Source: Nitrospiria bacterium
Lineage (GTDB): Bacteria > Nitrospirota > CAKKRA01 > 9FT-COMBO-42-15
Direction: 5' to 3'
DNA length: 17,630 nt
NCBI GenBank assembly: GCA_919903585.1
Contig: CAKKST010000268.1
Coordinates: 1 to 17,630, forward strand
Below, one piece after another: positions 1-7,468 of the stretch. A program made the translations under genes and the position numbers. A model generated the notes under the pieces. It was not told the DNA's origin. It was given only the letters and a program-made list of their open reading frames with translations, and searched no databases. Position 1 is the first letter of the stretch, and each line of letters begins with the position of its first letter.

Positions 1-148
1 CGGACCTGTAAACTGGGGCGTGGAGATTTCACCTGATTTATCAGATGAAAAATCAACAGTCATCCTTGAACAGGTGACAAATGGTGTAGCTGTCAGGATG
101 GCAGTTATGTATCTTCTTTCAGGAGGTATGGGTGGGGCTTCTGATTAA
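1..148 (+). CDS. pyrB: Aspartate carbamoyltransferase catalytic subunit, 3' end only
   Basis: This is the last 48 codons of a gene that begins before the window; the frame starts at base 2. The visible protein starts GPVNWGVEIS and ends in a helix with EQVTNGVAVRMAVMYLL. That matches the C-terminal end of bacterial aspartate carbamoyltransferase, where a PGPxNRGVEI motif lies in an active-site loop and the final helix packs the two domains together. Here the usual Arg of NRGVE appears as Trp, a small oddity. The enzyme joins carbamoyl phosphate to aspartate, the first committed step of pyrimidine synthesis in the cytoplasm. The next gene, pyrC, starts inside this one (17-bp overlap), so the two are translationally coupled. 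The identity is well supported by the motif and by the following genes; the upstream part and the operon promoter are not visible. Confidence 0.93.
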   Translation, partial: GPVNWGVEISPDLSDEKSTVILEQVTNGVAVRMAVMYLLSGGMGGASD

Positions 149-1418
149 AAATAGCAGGGTTATTGACCCTGCAAATAATATAGATGATAATCTGGATATA
201 CTTATAGATGGGATAATAATCCAGAAGATAGCAAAGGGCATCAAGGCAGACAATTCTGTAAAGATAATAGATGCCAAGGGAAGGATTGTGACGCCGGGCT
301 TAATAGATATCCATACCCATCTAAGGGAGCCCGGGCTTGAGTATAAAGAAACGATAAGGACAGGGACAATGGCAGCCGCAGCAGGCGGTTTTACTACTAT
401 ATGCTGCATGCCGAACACAAACCCTGTTAATGACAACAGGGCAATAACTGAATTTATCTTGTCAAAGGCTGAAAAAGAGGGGATTGTGAATGTATTGCCA
501 ATTGGCGCAATAACAAAGGGCTCAGCAGGCAGGGAAATCTCTGAGATTGGTGATATGGTGGGTGCTGGCTGCATTGCATTCTCTGATGATGGCAAGGCTA
601 TAATGAATGCAGAGGTGATGCGAAGGGCGCTTGAGTATGTAAAGGCCTTTGATATACCAATCATCTCGCATTGTGAGGATGCAAGTCTTTCTCATGGCGG
701 CGTGATGAATGAGGGATTTGTCTCAACAACACTTGGGTTGAGGGGAATACCAAAGGCAGCAGAGGAGGTAATGGTTGCAAGGGATATTGCCTTATCTGAA
801 TTGACAGGCTCAAGGCTGCATATAGCCCACATAAGCACTGCCGGCTCTGTTGAATTAGTCAGGGCTGCAAAAAAGAGGGGGGTAAAGGTTACATGCGAGA
901 CATGCCCGCATTACTTTACTTTGACCGAGGAGAATGTAATTGGTTATAATACGAATGCAAAGGTAAATCCGCCTTTGCGCACAGCAGAGGATATAAAGGC
1001 AATAAAGGCAGGCCTTAAGGACGGGACAATAGATATTATTGCATCAGACCACGCACCTCATGCATCACATGAAAAGGAGATAGAATTTGACTATGCATCT
1101 TTTGGCATGATCGGGCTTGAGACCTCCCTTTCTTTGATATTAAATCTTGTAAATGAAGGTGTATTAACAATAAGCGATGCCATTTCTAAGACTACTATAA
1201 ATTCTGCGAGATTATTAAAACTCAATAAAGGCACCCTAAGAGAGGGTTCTGATGCTGATTTAACAATAATTGATACTGATAAGGAATGGGTGGTTGATGT
1301 AAATAATCTTAAATCCAAATCAAAAAATACACCCTATGCAGGATGGAAGATGAAGGGTAAGGCAGTGATGACTATTGTAGGTGGCAGGATTGTCCATGAT
1401 ACAGGTGATATAAAATGA
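132..1418 (+). CDS. pyrC: Dihydroorotase, type I (PyrC)
   Basis: Dihydroorotase closes N-carbamoyl-aspartate to dihydroorotate, the third step of pyrimidine synthesis. The 428-residue length is normal for the Bacillus/Aquifex-type enzyme. The metal ligands are all recognisable: His61 and His63 in DIHTHLREPG, Asp152/153 in FSDDGKA, His180 in SHCED, His233 in IAHIST, and the catalytic Asp306 in IASDHAPH. I chose the GTG start at 132 because a perfect AGGAGGT ribosome-binding site (121-127) lies just upstream, inside pyrB. The stop overlaps the carA start in an ATGA junction (1415-1418). The position between pyrB and carA fits a de novo pyrimidine operon, and nothing in the protein looks broken. 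Confidence 0.97.
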   Translation: MGLLIKNSRVIDPANNIDDNLDILIDGIIIQKIAKGIKADNSVKIIDAKGRIVTPGLIDIHTHLREPGLEYKETIRTGTMAAAAGGFTTICCMPNTNPVNDNRAITEFILSKAEKEGIVNVLPIGAITKGSAGREISEIGDMVGAGCIAFSDDGKAIMNAEVMRRALEYVKAFDIPIISHCEDASLSHGGVMNEGFVSTTLGLRGIPKAAEEVMVARDIALSELTGSRLHIAHISTAGSVELVRAAKKRGVKVTCETCPHYFTLTEENVIGYNTNAKVNPPLRTAEDIKAIKAGLKDGTIDIIASDHAPHASHEKEIEFDYASFGMIGLETSLSLILNLVNEGVLTISDAISKTTINSARLLKLNKGTLREGSDADLTIIDTDKEWVVDVNNLKSKSKNTPYAGWKMKGKAVMTIVGGRIVHDTGDIK

Positions 1419-2560
1419 AGAAAAAGGCAGTGCTTGCCCTTTCTGATGGGATGGTCTTTGAAGGCTATTCCTTTGGCGCAGAAGGGGAGACAATTGGTGA
1501 AGTGGTATTTAACACGAGTATGATGGGCTATCAAGAGATATTAACAGACCCGTCATACAGAGGACAGATTGTTACAATGACCTATCCCCTAATCGGAAAT
1601 TATGGAATAAATGATGAGGATGTGGAATCAAAAAGACCTTATGTAGAGGGCTTTATTGTTAAAGAAGCAGCGGAATATCCAAGCAACTGGCGCTCAAAAA
1701 TGACACTTAATACATATCTTAAAGAAAATAATATTGTTGGCATACAGGGGATTGATACGAGGGCACTAACAAAGCATATAAGGGATTTTGGCGCACAGAT
1801 TGGCATAATATCTGCACAGGACTTAGATCCTGAGAACCTCCTTGCAAAGATAAAGAAACATCCGGGGATATCTGCCTTTGACCTTGTGTCCGATGTAACA
1901 ACTAAAGAGCCTTACAAATGGGCAGAGGGTGTCTGGAAATTACAGCCAAATCTCCCCTCACCCCCCTTTAATTCCCCCCTTAGTAAGGGGGGAGACAGAG
2001 GGGTTAGGGTTGTGGTTTATGACTTTGGAGTCAAGTTCAACATCCTCAGAAATCTTGTAGAGGCAGGGTTTGATGTAACTGTTGTGCCTGCACAGACCCC
2101 TGCAGAAAAAGTACTTGAGATGAATCCAGATGGCGTAGTCTTGAGCAACGGCCCCGGTGACCCTGAGACAGTAACCTATGCCATGGAGAATACAAAAAAG
2201 CTCATGGGTAAAAAGCCTATATTTGGGATATGCCTCGGCCATCAGATACTCGGCCTTGCAATGGGTGGAAGGACATATAAGCTGAAATTCGGCCACCATG
2301 GCGGGAATCACCCTGTCAAGGACATTAAAACAGGCCGTGTTGAGATAACATCACAGAATCATAACTACTGTGTTGATATTAAGAGTGTTAATGGGCAGGC
2401 GAAGCTAACTCATAAAAATTTATATGATGGGACTGAAGAAGGGATGGAGCATGTGGAGCTGCCAATATTCTCGGTACAGCACCACCCAGAGGCAGGTCCG
2501 GGTCCGCATGATTCAAGTTATTTGTTTAAGAGATTTACTGAGATGATGAAGAAAGGTTAA
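1415..2560 (+). CDS. carA: Carbamoyl-phosphate synthase small (glutaminase) subunit
   Basis: CarA hydrolyses glutamine and passes ammonia to CarB for carbamoyl phosphate synthesis, feeding pyrimidine and arginine synthesis. Residues 1-175 form the CPSase small-subunit N-terminal domain. Residues from about 198 form the class I glutamine amidotransferase domain, with nucleophile Cys273 (GICLGHQ) and His357/Glu359 (QHHPEAGPGPHD). The Cys-to-His and Cys-to-Glu spacing (84 and 86) equals that of the E. coli enzyme. Between the domains, residues 179-197 (PSPPFNSPLSKGGDRG) are not family-like and are encoded by a perfect DNA hairpin, so a repeat appears to have inserted in frame into the linker. 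Linker length varies naturally in CarA, so total length (381) is unremarkable. It starts in an ATGA overlap with pyrC and is followed by a repeat-filled gap before carB. Confidence 0.96.
   Translation: MKKKAVLALSDGMVFEGYSFGAEGETIGEVVFNTSMMGYQEILTDPSYRGQIVTMTYPLIGNYGINDEDVESKRPYVEGFIVKEAAEYPSNWRSKMTLNTYLKENNIVGIQGIDTRALTKHIRDFGAQIGIISAQDLDPENLLAKIKKHPGISAFDLVSDVTTKEPYKWAEGVWKLQPNLPSPPFNSPLSKGGDRGVRVVVYDFGVKFNILRNLVEAGFDVTVVPAQTPAEKVLEMNPDGVVLSNGPGDPETVTYAMENTKKLMGKKPIFGICLGHQILGLAMGGRTYKLKFGHHGGNHPVKDIKTGRVEITSQNHNYCVDIKSVNGQAKLTHKNLYDGTEEGMEHVELPIFSVQHHPEAGPGPHDSSYLFKRFTEMMKKG
1950..2009 (+). repeat. Palindromic repeat inserted in frame within carA
   Basis: The core is a perfect inverted repeat: TCCCCCCTTA (1973-1982), one base, then TAAGGGGGGA (1984-1993). 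It is flanked by C-rich sequence on the left (CTCCCCTCACCCCCC) and G-rich sequence on the right (AGAGGGGTTAGGGTT). The outer left end, read on the minus strand, is GAGGGGAGATTTG, nearly the same as the right end of the triple-hairpin repeat at 16641-16750 (GGGGAGATTTA). The two are probably one family. It encodes about 19 residues in the linker between the two CarA domains and keeps the frame open. Exact borders are estimated. Confidence 0.8.
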
Positions 2561-2561
2561 T

Positions 2562-2648
2562 ACCCCTCACCCTATCCCTCTCCCACAAGGGGAGAGGGTA
2601 ACACTGGCTTTCCCCTCCCTTGATGGGAGGGGATAAAGGGGAGGGTGA
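2562..2648 (+). repeat. 87-bp double-hairpin palindromic repeat between carA and carB
   Basis: This fills the gap after the carA stop. It has two hairpins: CCCTCTCCC/GGGAGAGGG (2576-2584 with 2590-2598) and CCCCTCCC/GGGAGGGG (2612-2619 with 2625-2632). Outer arms TCACCCT (2567-2573) and AGGGTGA (2642-2648) could close the whole unit. Its reverse complement matches the repeat at 6100-6187 almost base for base. It ends just before the AAGGA ribosome-binding site of carB (2653-2657), so it must be transcribed between the two cistrons. No U-run follows the hairpins, so it is not a typical terminator; an RNA-stability or processing role is possible. Confidence 0.9.
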
Positions 2649-2662
2649 AAATAAGGAAATAG

Positions 2663-5600
2663 ATGCCTAAAAGGACTGATATCAAGAGAATATTGCTAAT
2701 CGGCTCAGGGCCAATTGTAATTGGTCAGGCATGCGAGTTTGATTATTCTGGCACACAGGCCTGCAAGGCGCTGCGTGAGGAGGGCTATGAGGTTGTATTG
2801 ATAAACAGCAACCCGGCCACCATAATGACAGACCCTGAAATAGCCGAGCGGACATACATAGAGCCGATTACTGCTGAGATTATAGAAAAGATAATCGCAA
2901 AGGAGAAGCCTGATGCGCTTCTTCCAACAATGGGCGGTCAGGTTGCGCTGAATATTGCCGTTGAACTTGCAGAAAAAGGTATACTTGATAAATATGGTGT
3001 TGAGCTTATTGGCGCAAAATTAAAAGCCATAAAAATGGCAGAGGACAGAAATGAATTCAAACTCGCCATGAAGAGGATTGGCCTTGTCCTTCCTGAAAGT
3101 GTGTATATAAATTCATTGGATGAGGCAAAGGAGTCAGTTGATAAGATTGGTTTTCCTGCAATTATCAGGCCGTCATTTACACTTGGAGGCACAGGCGGCA
3201 ATGTGGCATACAACATAGAGGAATTTGATGAGTATGTTGAATGGGGCCTCTCTGTAAGCCCGAGGCATGAGATATTGATAGAGCAGTCTGTGCTTGGATG
3301 GAAGGAGTTTGAGCTTGAGGTAATGAGGGATTTAAAGGACAATGTGGTGATTATTTGCTCCATTGAAAACCTTGATCCCATGGGTATACATACAGGAGAC
3401 AGCATAACAGTTGCCCCTGCCCAAACACTGACTGACAAAGAATATCAGCTGATGAGGGATGCATCAATAAAGATCATCAGGGAGATCGGTGTTGATACTG
3501 GCGGCTCAAATATCCAGTTTGCAGTAAATCCTGATAATGGCCAGATGGTGGTTATTGAGATGAACCCGAGGGTCTCCAGAAGCTCTGCCCTTGCTTCCAA
3601 GGCAACAGGATTCCCTATTGCAAAGATTGCTGCAAAACTCGCAGTTGGCCTTTCACTTGATGAGATACAGAATGACATTACAAGGATAACACCTGCCTCA
3701 TTTGAGCCGACAATAGACTATGTGGTGGTAAAATACCCGCGCTTTGCCTTTGAAAAATTCCCGCAGACAGACCCGACACTTACAATACAGATGAAGTCAG
3801 TCGGCGAGGCAATGGCAATAGGCAGGAATTTCAAGGAGGCTTTGCAAAAGGCAATACGCTCCCTTGAAATAGACAAATACGGCCTTGAGACCTATGGCAA
3901 TGCAATTGGGATAGACAGGATTAAAGAAAAGCTGCTTGTGCCGAACTGGGAGCGGATATGGTATATTGCAGATGCAATAAGAATGGCCATCACCATAGAT
4001 GAGATATATTCCCTTACAAAGATAGACAGGTGGTTCCTTTATCAGATAAAGGAGATTGTGAAGCTGGAGGAACTAATAAAGGGTCATGGGTTAGGGGTCA
4101 ATGGTCATGATGAGGGGCAAGGGGCAAGGGTCAGGGGTCAAAAGGGGGGAAAGCTTGCCCCTTGCCCCTTGCCCCTTGCCCCTGTTTTGCTTCGGGAGGC
4201 AAAAGAGTATGGATTTTCTGATAAATACATTGCAAGGCTGATAAATAGCACTGAAGACGCTGTTAGGGAATATAGAAAGAAGAATAACATAATATCAACC
4301 TTCAAGACCGTTGATACCTGCGGCGCAGAGTTTGAGGCGCACACACCGTATCTGTATTCAACATATGAAAGACCCTTCTATAGGGTCATGGGGCAAGAGT
4401 CATGGGTCAAGAGGCTGAAAGAGAAAAACCAACTTGCCCCTTGCCCCTTGCCCCTTGCCCCTATCGTGGAGTGCGAATCAAATCCTACTAACAAAAAAAA
4501 GATTATGATTTTAGGCGGCGGGCCGAACAGGATAGGGCAGGGCATAGAGTTTGATTACTGTTGTGTCCATGCGGCGCTTGCCTTAAAAGAGGATGGTTTT
4601 GAGACAATAATGGTGAACTGCAACCCCGAGACTGTAAGCACAGATTATGATACCTCTGACAGGCTTTATTTTGAGCCCTTGACAAGGGAGGATGTTTTAA
4701 ATATCATAGATATTGAAAGGCCTGACGGCATTATTGTCCAGTTTGGCGGCCAGACACCGCTAAAGCTGGCCCTGCCGCTTGAGGCTGCAGGCGCAAAGAT
4801 TATAGGGACATCCCCTGATTCAATTGACAGGGCAGAGGACAGAGAGAGATTCAGGGAGTTAATTAATAAACTAAATATAAGACAGCCTGAAAGCGGCATT
4901 GCACGTTCAATCCCCAAGGCTGTAGAGATAGCAGAAAGGATAGGCTATCCTGTTCTTGTGCGGCCATCCTATGTCTTAGGCGGAAGGGCAATGGAGATCG
5001 TGTATAATAAGGCCGATCTTCAGGACTACATGAAGAGGGCAGTTGCTGCATCCCCTGAACACCCCATCCTCATTGACAAATATTTAGAGGATGCTATTGA
5101 GATTGATGTTGACGCCATCTCTGATGGCGATGATGTTGTTATTGGCGGCATAATGGAACACATAGAAGAGGCAGGTGTCCATTCTGGTGACAGTGCATGC
5201 TCTTTGCCTCCATTCTCTCTGAGCGGGGAGTTAATTGATGAACTCAGGAACCAAACTTATCTACTCGCAAGGGAGTTGGATGTAATTGGCCTGATGAACG
5301 TGCAGTATGCCATAAAGGATAATGCAGTATATGTGCTTGAGGTCAATCCGAGGGCATCAAGGACAATACCCTTTGTAAGTAAGGCAATTGGTGTGCCACT
5401 TGCAAAACTTGCTGCAAAGGTAATGACAGGCAAGAAGCTGAAAGAGCTCGGATTCACAAAAGAGGTAGAGGTCGGGCATGTCTCTGTAAAAGAGGTGGTC
5501 TTCCCATTTGCAAAATTTCCCGGTGTTGATACGATACTCGGCCCTGAGATGAAGTCAACAGGCGAGGTAATGGGAATAGACACAAGTTTTGCAAAGGCCT

Positions 5601-6088
5601 TTGCAAAGGCACAGATAGCCACAGGCGCCTTTGTGCCGCCAAAGGGAAGGGCATTTTTAAGTGTAAAGGATAAGGATAAATCTGCTATAATATATATTGG
5701 ACGGAAGCTGTTAGAGCTCGGCTATTCCATTGAGGCAACAAAGGGCACTGCCAAGGCATTGAGGGATGCAGGGCTGACTGTAGATGAGGTGAACAAGGTG
5801 AAAGAGGGTAGGCCGCACATAGTTGACCATATCAAGAATGGGGAGATTGATCTGGTAATAAACACAGTGGGTGATAAACAATCACAGGAGGATTCATATT
5901 CAATAAGGCGCACAGCCCTGACACAGAATGTGCCATATTACACCACTGTTGCAGGCGCAAGGGCGCTGGTAAACGGCATGGAGGCAATAAAAAAGGAAAA
6001 GATAGAAGTTATTGCACTTCAGGATTATCATAAAAAGACAGAGAAGAGAGCATTAAACAGGAAGGTTGCCGTAGAGGCAGGGAAGTAA
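2663..6088 (+). CDS. carB: Carbamoyl-phosphate synthase large subunit with two in-frame repeat insertions
   Basis: CarB makes carbamoyl phosphate from bicarbonate, ammonia and two ATP. The tandem ATP-grasp halves are clear: the first begins GSGPIVIGQACEFDYSG and the second GGGPNRIGQGIEFDYCC. A C-terminal MGS-like regulatory domain (about residues 996-1130, with GTAKALRDAG and EGRPHIVDHIKNG) is also present. The protein is 1141 residues, about 68 longer than the E. coli enzyme (1073). The excess is two foreign-looking blocks: residues about 474-508, inside the oligomerisation region before LLREAKEYGF, and residues about 570-602, in the linker before the second half (ECESNP). Each contains LAPCPLPLAP (498-507 and 591-600). 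Both keep the frame, and the flanking family sequence is intact. The start ATG follows AAGGA at 2653-2657. The whole gene sits between two inverted copies of an 87-bp repeat. Whether the inserts are tolerated loops or affect activity cannot be judged here. Confidence 0.97.
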   Translation: MPKRTDIKRILLIGSGPIVIGQACEFDYSGTQACKALREEGYEVVLINSNPATIMTDPEIAERTYIEPITAEIIEKIIAKEKPDALLPTMGGQVALNIAVELAEKGILDKYGVELIGAKLKAIKMAEDRNEFKLAMKRIGLVLPESVYINSLDEAKESVDKIGFPAIIRPSFTLGGTGGNVAYNIEEFDEYVEWGLSVSPRHEILIEQSVLGWKEFELEVMRDLKDNVVIICSIENLDPMGIHTGDSITVAPAQTLTDKEYQLMRDASIKIIREIGVDTGGSNIQFAVNPDNGQMVVIEMNPRVSRSSALASKATGFPIAKIAAKLAVGLSLDEIQNDITRITPASFEPTIDYVVVKYPRFAFEKFPQTDPTLTIQMKSVGEAMAIGRNFKEALQKAIRSLEIDKYGLETYGNAIGIDRIKEKLLVPNWERIWYIADAIRMAITIDEIYSLTKIDRWFLYQIKEIVKLEELIKGHGLGVNGHDEGQGARVRGQKGGKLAPCPLPLAPVLLREAKEYGFSDKYIARLINSTEDAVREYRKKNNIISTFKTVDTCGAEFEAHTPYLYSTYERPFYRVMGQESWVKRLKEKNQLAPCPLPLAPIVECESNPTNKKKIMILGGGPNRIGQGIEFDYCCVHAALALKEDGFETIMVNCNPETVSTDYDTSDRLYFEPLTREDVLNIIDIERPDGIIVQFGGQTPLKLALPLEAAGAKIIGTSPDSIDRAEDRERFRELINKLNIRQPESGIARSIPKAVEIAERIGYPVLVRPSYVLGGRAMEIVYNKADLQDYMKRAVAASPEHPILIDKYLEDAIEIDVDAISDGDDVVIGGIMEHIEEAGVHSGDSACSLPPFSLSGELIDELRNQTYLLARELDVIGLMNVQYAIKDNAVYVLEVNPRASRTIPFVSKAIGVPLAKLAAKVMTGKKLKELGFTKEVEVGHVSVKEVVFPFAKFPGVDTILGPEMKSTGEVMGIDTSFAKAFAKAQIATGAFVPPKGRAFLSVKDKDKSAIIYIGRKLLELGYSIEATKGTAKALRDAGLTVDEVNKVKEGRPHIVDHIKNGEIDLVINTVGDKQSQEDSYSIRRTALTQNVPYYTTVAGARALVNGMEAIKKEKIEVIALQDYHKKTEKRALNRKVAVEAGK
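4082..4186 (+). repeat. Heptamer-array insertion 1 inside carB
   Basis: About 105 bp without counterpart in the CarB family. The right part is four tandem copies of CTTGCCC plus CT (4154-4183). The left part has GGGGCAA units on the same strand (4113-4130), so the two parts are complementary and could fold as a long hairpin. Between them is GGGTCA-like sequence (GGGTCATGGG at 4081-4090). The length is a multiple of three and no stop is introduced. It encodes a Gly-rich stretch followed by KLAPCPLPLAP. Borders are estimated from where family-like protein sequence resumes. Confidence 0.88.
4370..4468 (+). repeat. Heptamer-array insertion 2 inside carB
   Basis: About 99 bp (33 codons) inserted between TYE and ECESNP in the linker joining the two CarB halves. 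Bases 4433-4462 are identical to 4154-4183: the same 30-bp array of CTTGCCC. The left part again carries GGGTCATGGG (4383-4392) and GGGTCAAGAG-like sequence, so both inserts are versions of one element. This copy lacks the long GGGGCAA left arm of insertion 1. It encodes RVMGQESWVKRLKEKNQ followed by LAPCPLPLAP. Confidence 0.88.
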
Positions 6089-6099
6089 TTGTAAAAACA

Positions 6100-6187
6100 C
6101 ACCCTCCCCTTAATCCCCTCCCATCAAGGGAGGGGAAATAAATAAGTCCCCTCTCCCCTTGTGGGAGAGGGTTAGGGTGAGGGGGTA
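6100..6187 (-). repeat. Inverted partner of the 87-bp repeat, between carB and greA
   Basis: This is the second copy of the repeat at 2562-2648, in opposite orientation. Hairpins are CCCCTCCC/GGGAGGGG (6115-6122 with 6128-6135) and CCCTCTCCC/GGGAGAGGG (6149-6157 with 6163-6171). Loops and flanks are also conserved (for example GGTTAGGGTGAGGGG at its right end). Only the short spacer between the two hairpins differs. It ends before the greA ribosome-binding site (GAGGTGA, 6195-6201). Together the pair brackets carB exactly. Confidence 0.9.
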
Positions 6188-6208
6188 TAATAATGAGGTG
6201 AAGTTAAT

Positions 6209-6697
6209 ATGAGCGTTACAAGAATTCCAATGACAAAAAAGGGTTATCAGCAGATCTGCGATGATCTGGAGCGGCTTAAAAAGATAGAAAGGCCAAAGAA
6301 CATACAGGATATTGCAGAGGCAAGGGCGCATGGCGACCTTTCAGAGAATGCAGAGTATCATGCTGCAAAGGAGAGGCAGTCTTTTATTGAGGGCAGAATC
6401 AGGGAGCTTGAGTCAAAGATTGCTCATGCAGAGATAATTGATACTAGCAGGCTCTCTTCAGATAAGATCGTCTTTGGCGCATCTGTCAACCTCTACGTTG
6501 TTGACAATGGCGAGGAGAAGTGCCTGACCCTTGTTGGACAGGACGAGATTGATTTAAAGAACGGAAAGATATCCATACACTCCCCTGTTGGCAAGGCCCT
6601 GATAGGCAGAAGGGTGGGAGAAGTTGTAAAGGTTACTACGCCTGTAAAGGTCATTGAATACGAGGTCATAAATATATTCTTCAAAAATGAAGGTTAA
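6209..6697 (+). CDS. greA: Transcription elongation factor GreA
   Basis: GreA enters the RNA polymerase secondary channel and stimulates cleavage of backtracked RNA. At 162 residues it has standard family length. The N-terminal coiled coil carries the diagnostic tip RAHGDLSENAEYHAAKE, with Asp43 and Glu46 in the positions of the two acidic residues that coordinate the catalytic metal. The C-terminal part (VFGASVNLYVVDNG, and ISIHSPVGKALIGRRVGEVV) is the FKBP-like domain. The ATG at 6209 follows GAGGTGA (6195-6201) at 7 nt. It lies between carB and pyrK, only 3 bp before pyrK, so it is part of the pyrimidine transcript. The carB-greA neighbourhood is known from deltaproteobacteria; I know of no direct pyrimidine role for GreA. 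Confidence 0.96.
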   Translation: MSVTRIPMTKKGYQQICDDLERLKKIERPKNIQDIAEARAHGDLSENAEYHAAKERQSFIEGRIRELESKIAHAEIIDTSRLSSDKIVFGASVNLYVVDNGEEKCLTLVGQDEIDLKNGKISIHSPVGKALIGRRVGEVVKVTTPVKVIEYEVINIFFKNEG

Positions 6698-6700
6698 TCT

Positions 6701-7468
6701 GTGAAGGCAAAGATACTCTCCCATCTTAATCTTGCAGGACCATACTATAAATTAAAACTGTATTCACCTTACATTTATAAGAATGCAATGCCAGGCCAAT
6801 TTGCAATGCTCAGGGTAGGGGAGACATCTGATCCGCTTTTAAGAAGGCCATTCAGCATCCATAAAAAAAATCCTGACAAAACCATTGAGATATTATATAA
6901 GATAGTTGGAAAGGGAACTGGGCTTCTCTCAACAATTGTGAAGGGTAAAGATATGGATATTATCGGCCCGCTTGGAAACGGCTTTGTAATAGATAAAAAG
7001 ATAAAAAATCATACCCTCGTTGCAGGCGGCATTGGTATTGCGCCGCTCTTATTTCTTGCACATGAATTGTCAAGGGATAAAAGGAGCAGAATAACGCTTT
7101 TTCTCGGCGCAAGGCACAAGGAGGATATACTCTGCATACAGGACTTTAAAATACTAAAGGCAAGGATTAATATTTCAACAGAGGATGGCAGCCTCGGCAA
7201 GCAGGGGCTGATAAGCGAGCTCTTTGAGGTATCTCTTGCTGATCTTAATGGACAAAAGATCGCTGTTTATTCTTGCGGGCCCAATAATATGCTGAGAGAG
7301 ATACACAGGCTTGCAGCAGCAAAAGGGCTTCCCTGTCAGGTCTCGCTTGAGGCAAGGATGGGCTGCGGCATAGGCGCCTGTCTTGGATGCGCTGTAGAAG
7401 GCAAAGAAGGATATGAGAAGGTCTGTATAGACGGGCCTGTGTTTGATGCAGGGGAGATAAAATGGTAG
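6701..7468 (+). CDS. pyrK: Dihydroorotate dehydrogenase electron-transfer subunit (iron-sulfur flavoprotein)
   Basis: PyrK carries FAD and a [2Fe-2S] cluster and passes electrons from PyrD to NAD+ in the class 1B dihydroorotate dehydrogenase complex. Residues 45-53 (PLLRRPFSI) form the FAD-binding motif of the ferredoxin-reductase fold. VAGGIGIAP (107-115) and YSCGPNNML (190-198) belong to the NAD domain. The cluster ligands are Cys222, Cys227, Cys230 and Cys242 (C-x4-C-x2-C-x11-C), the expected PyrK pattern near the C terminus. Length is 255 residues, normal for the family. The start is GTG at 6701, 3 bp after greA. The last 7 bp overlap the start of pyrD, consistent with equal production of the two subunits. 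Confidence 0.95.
   Translation: MKAKILSHLNLAGPYYKLKLYSPYIYKNAMPGQFAMLRVGETSDPLLRRPFSIHKKNPDKTIEILYKIVGKGTGLLSTIVKGKDMDIIGPLGNGFVIDKKIKNHTLVAGGIGIAPLLFLAHELSRDKRSRITLFLGARHKEDILCIQDFKILKARINISTEDGSLGKQGLISELFEVSLADLNGQKIAVYSCGPNNMLREIHRLAAAKGLPCQVSLEARMGCGIGACLGCAVEGKEGYEKVCIDGPVFDAGEIKW

Noticed and set aside
4113..4462. Repeated units in carB considered as a CRISPR array
   Set aside because: Units are 7 bp with no spacers and lie in an open reading frame; no cas genes are present.
4082..4468. carB inserts as inteins or as frameshift errors
   Set aside because: About 35 residues each with no intein motifs, and the correct frame continues on both sides.
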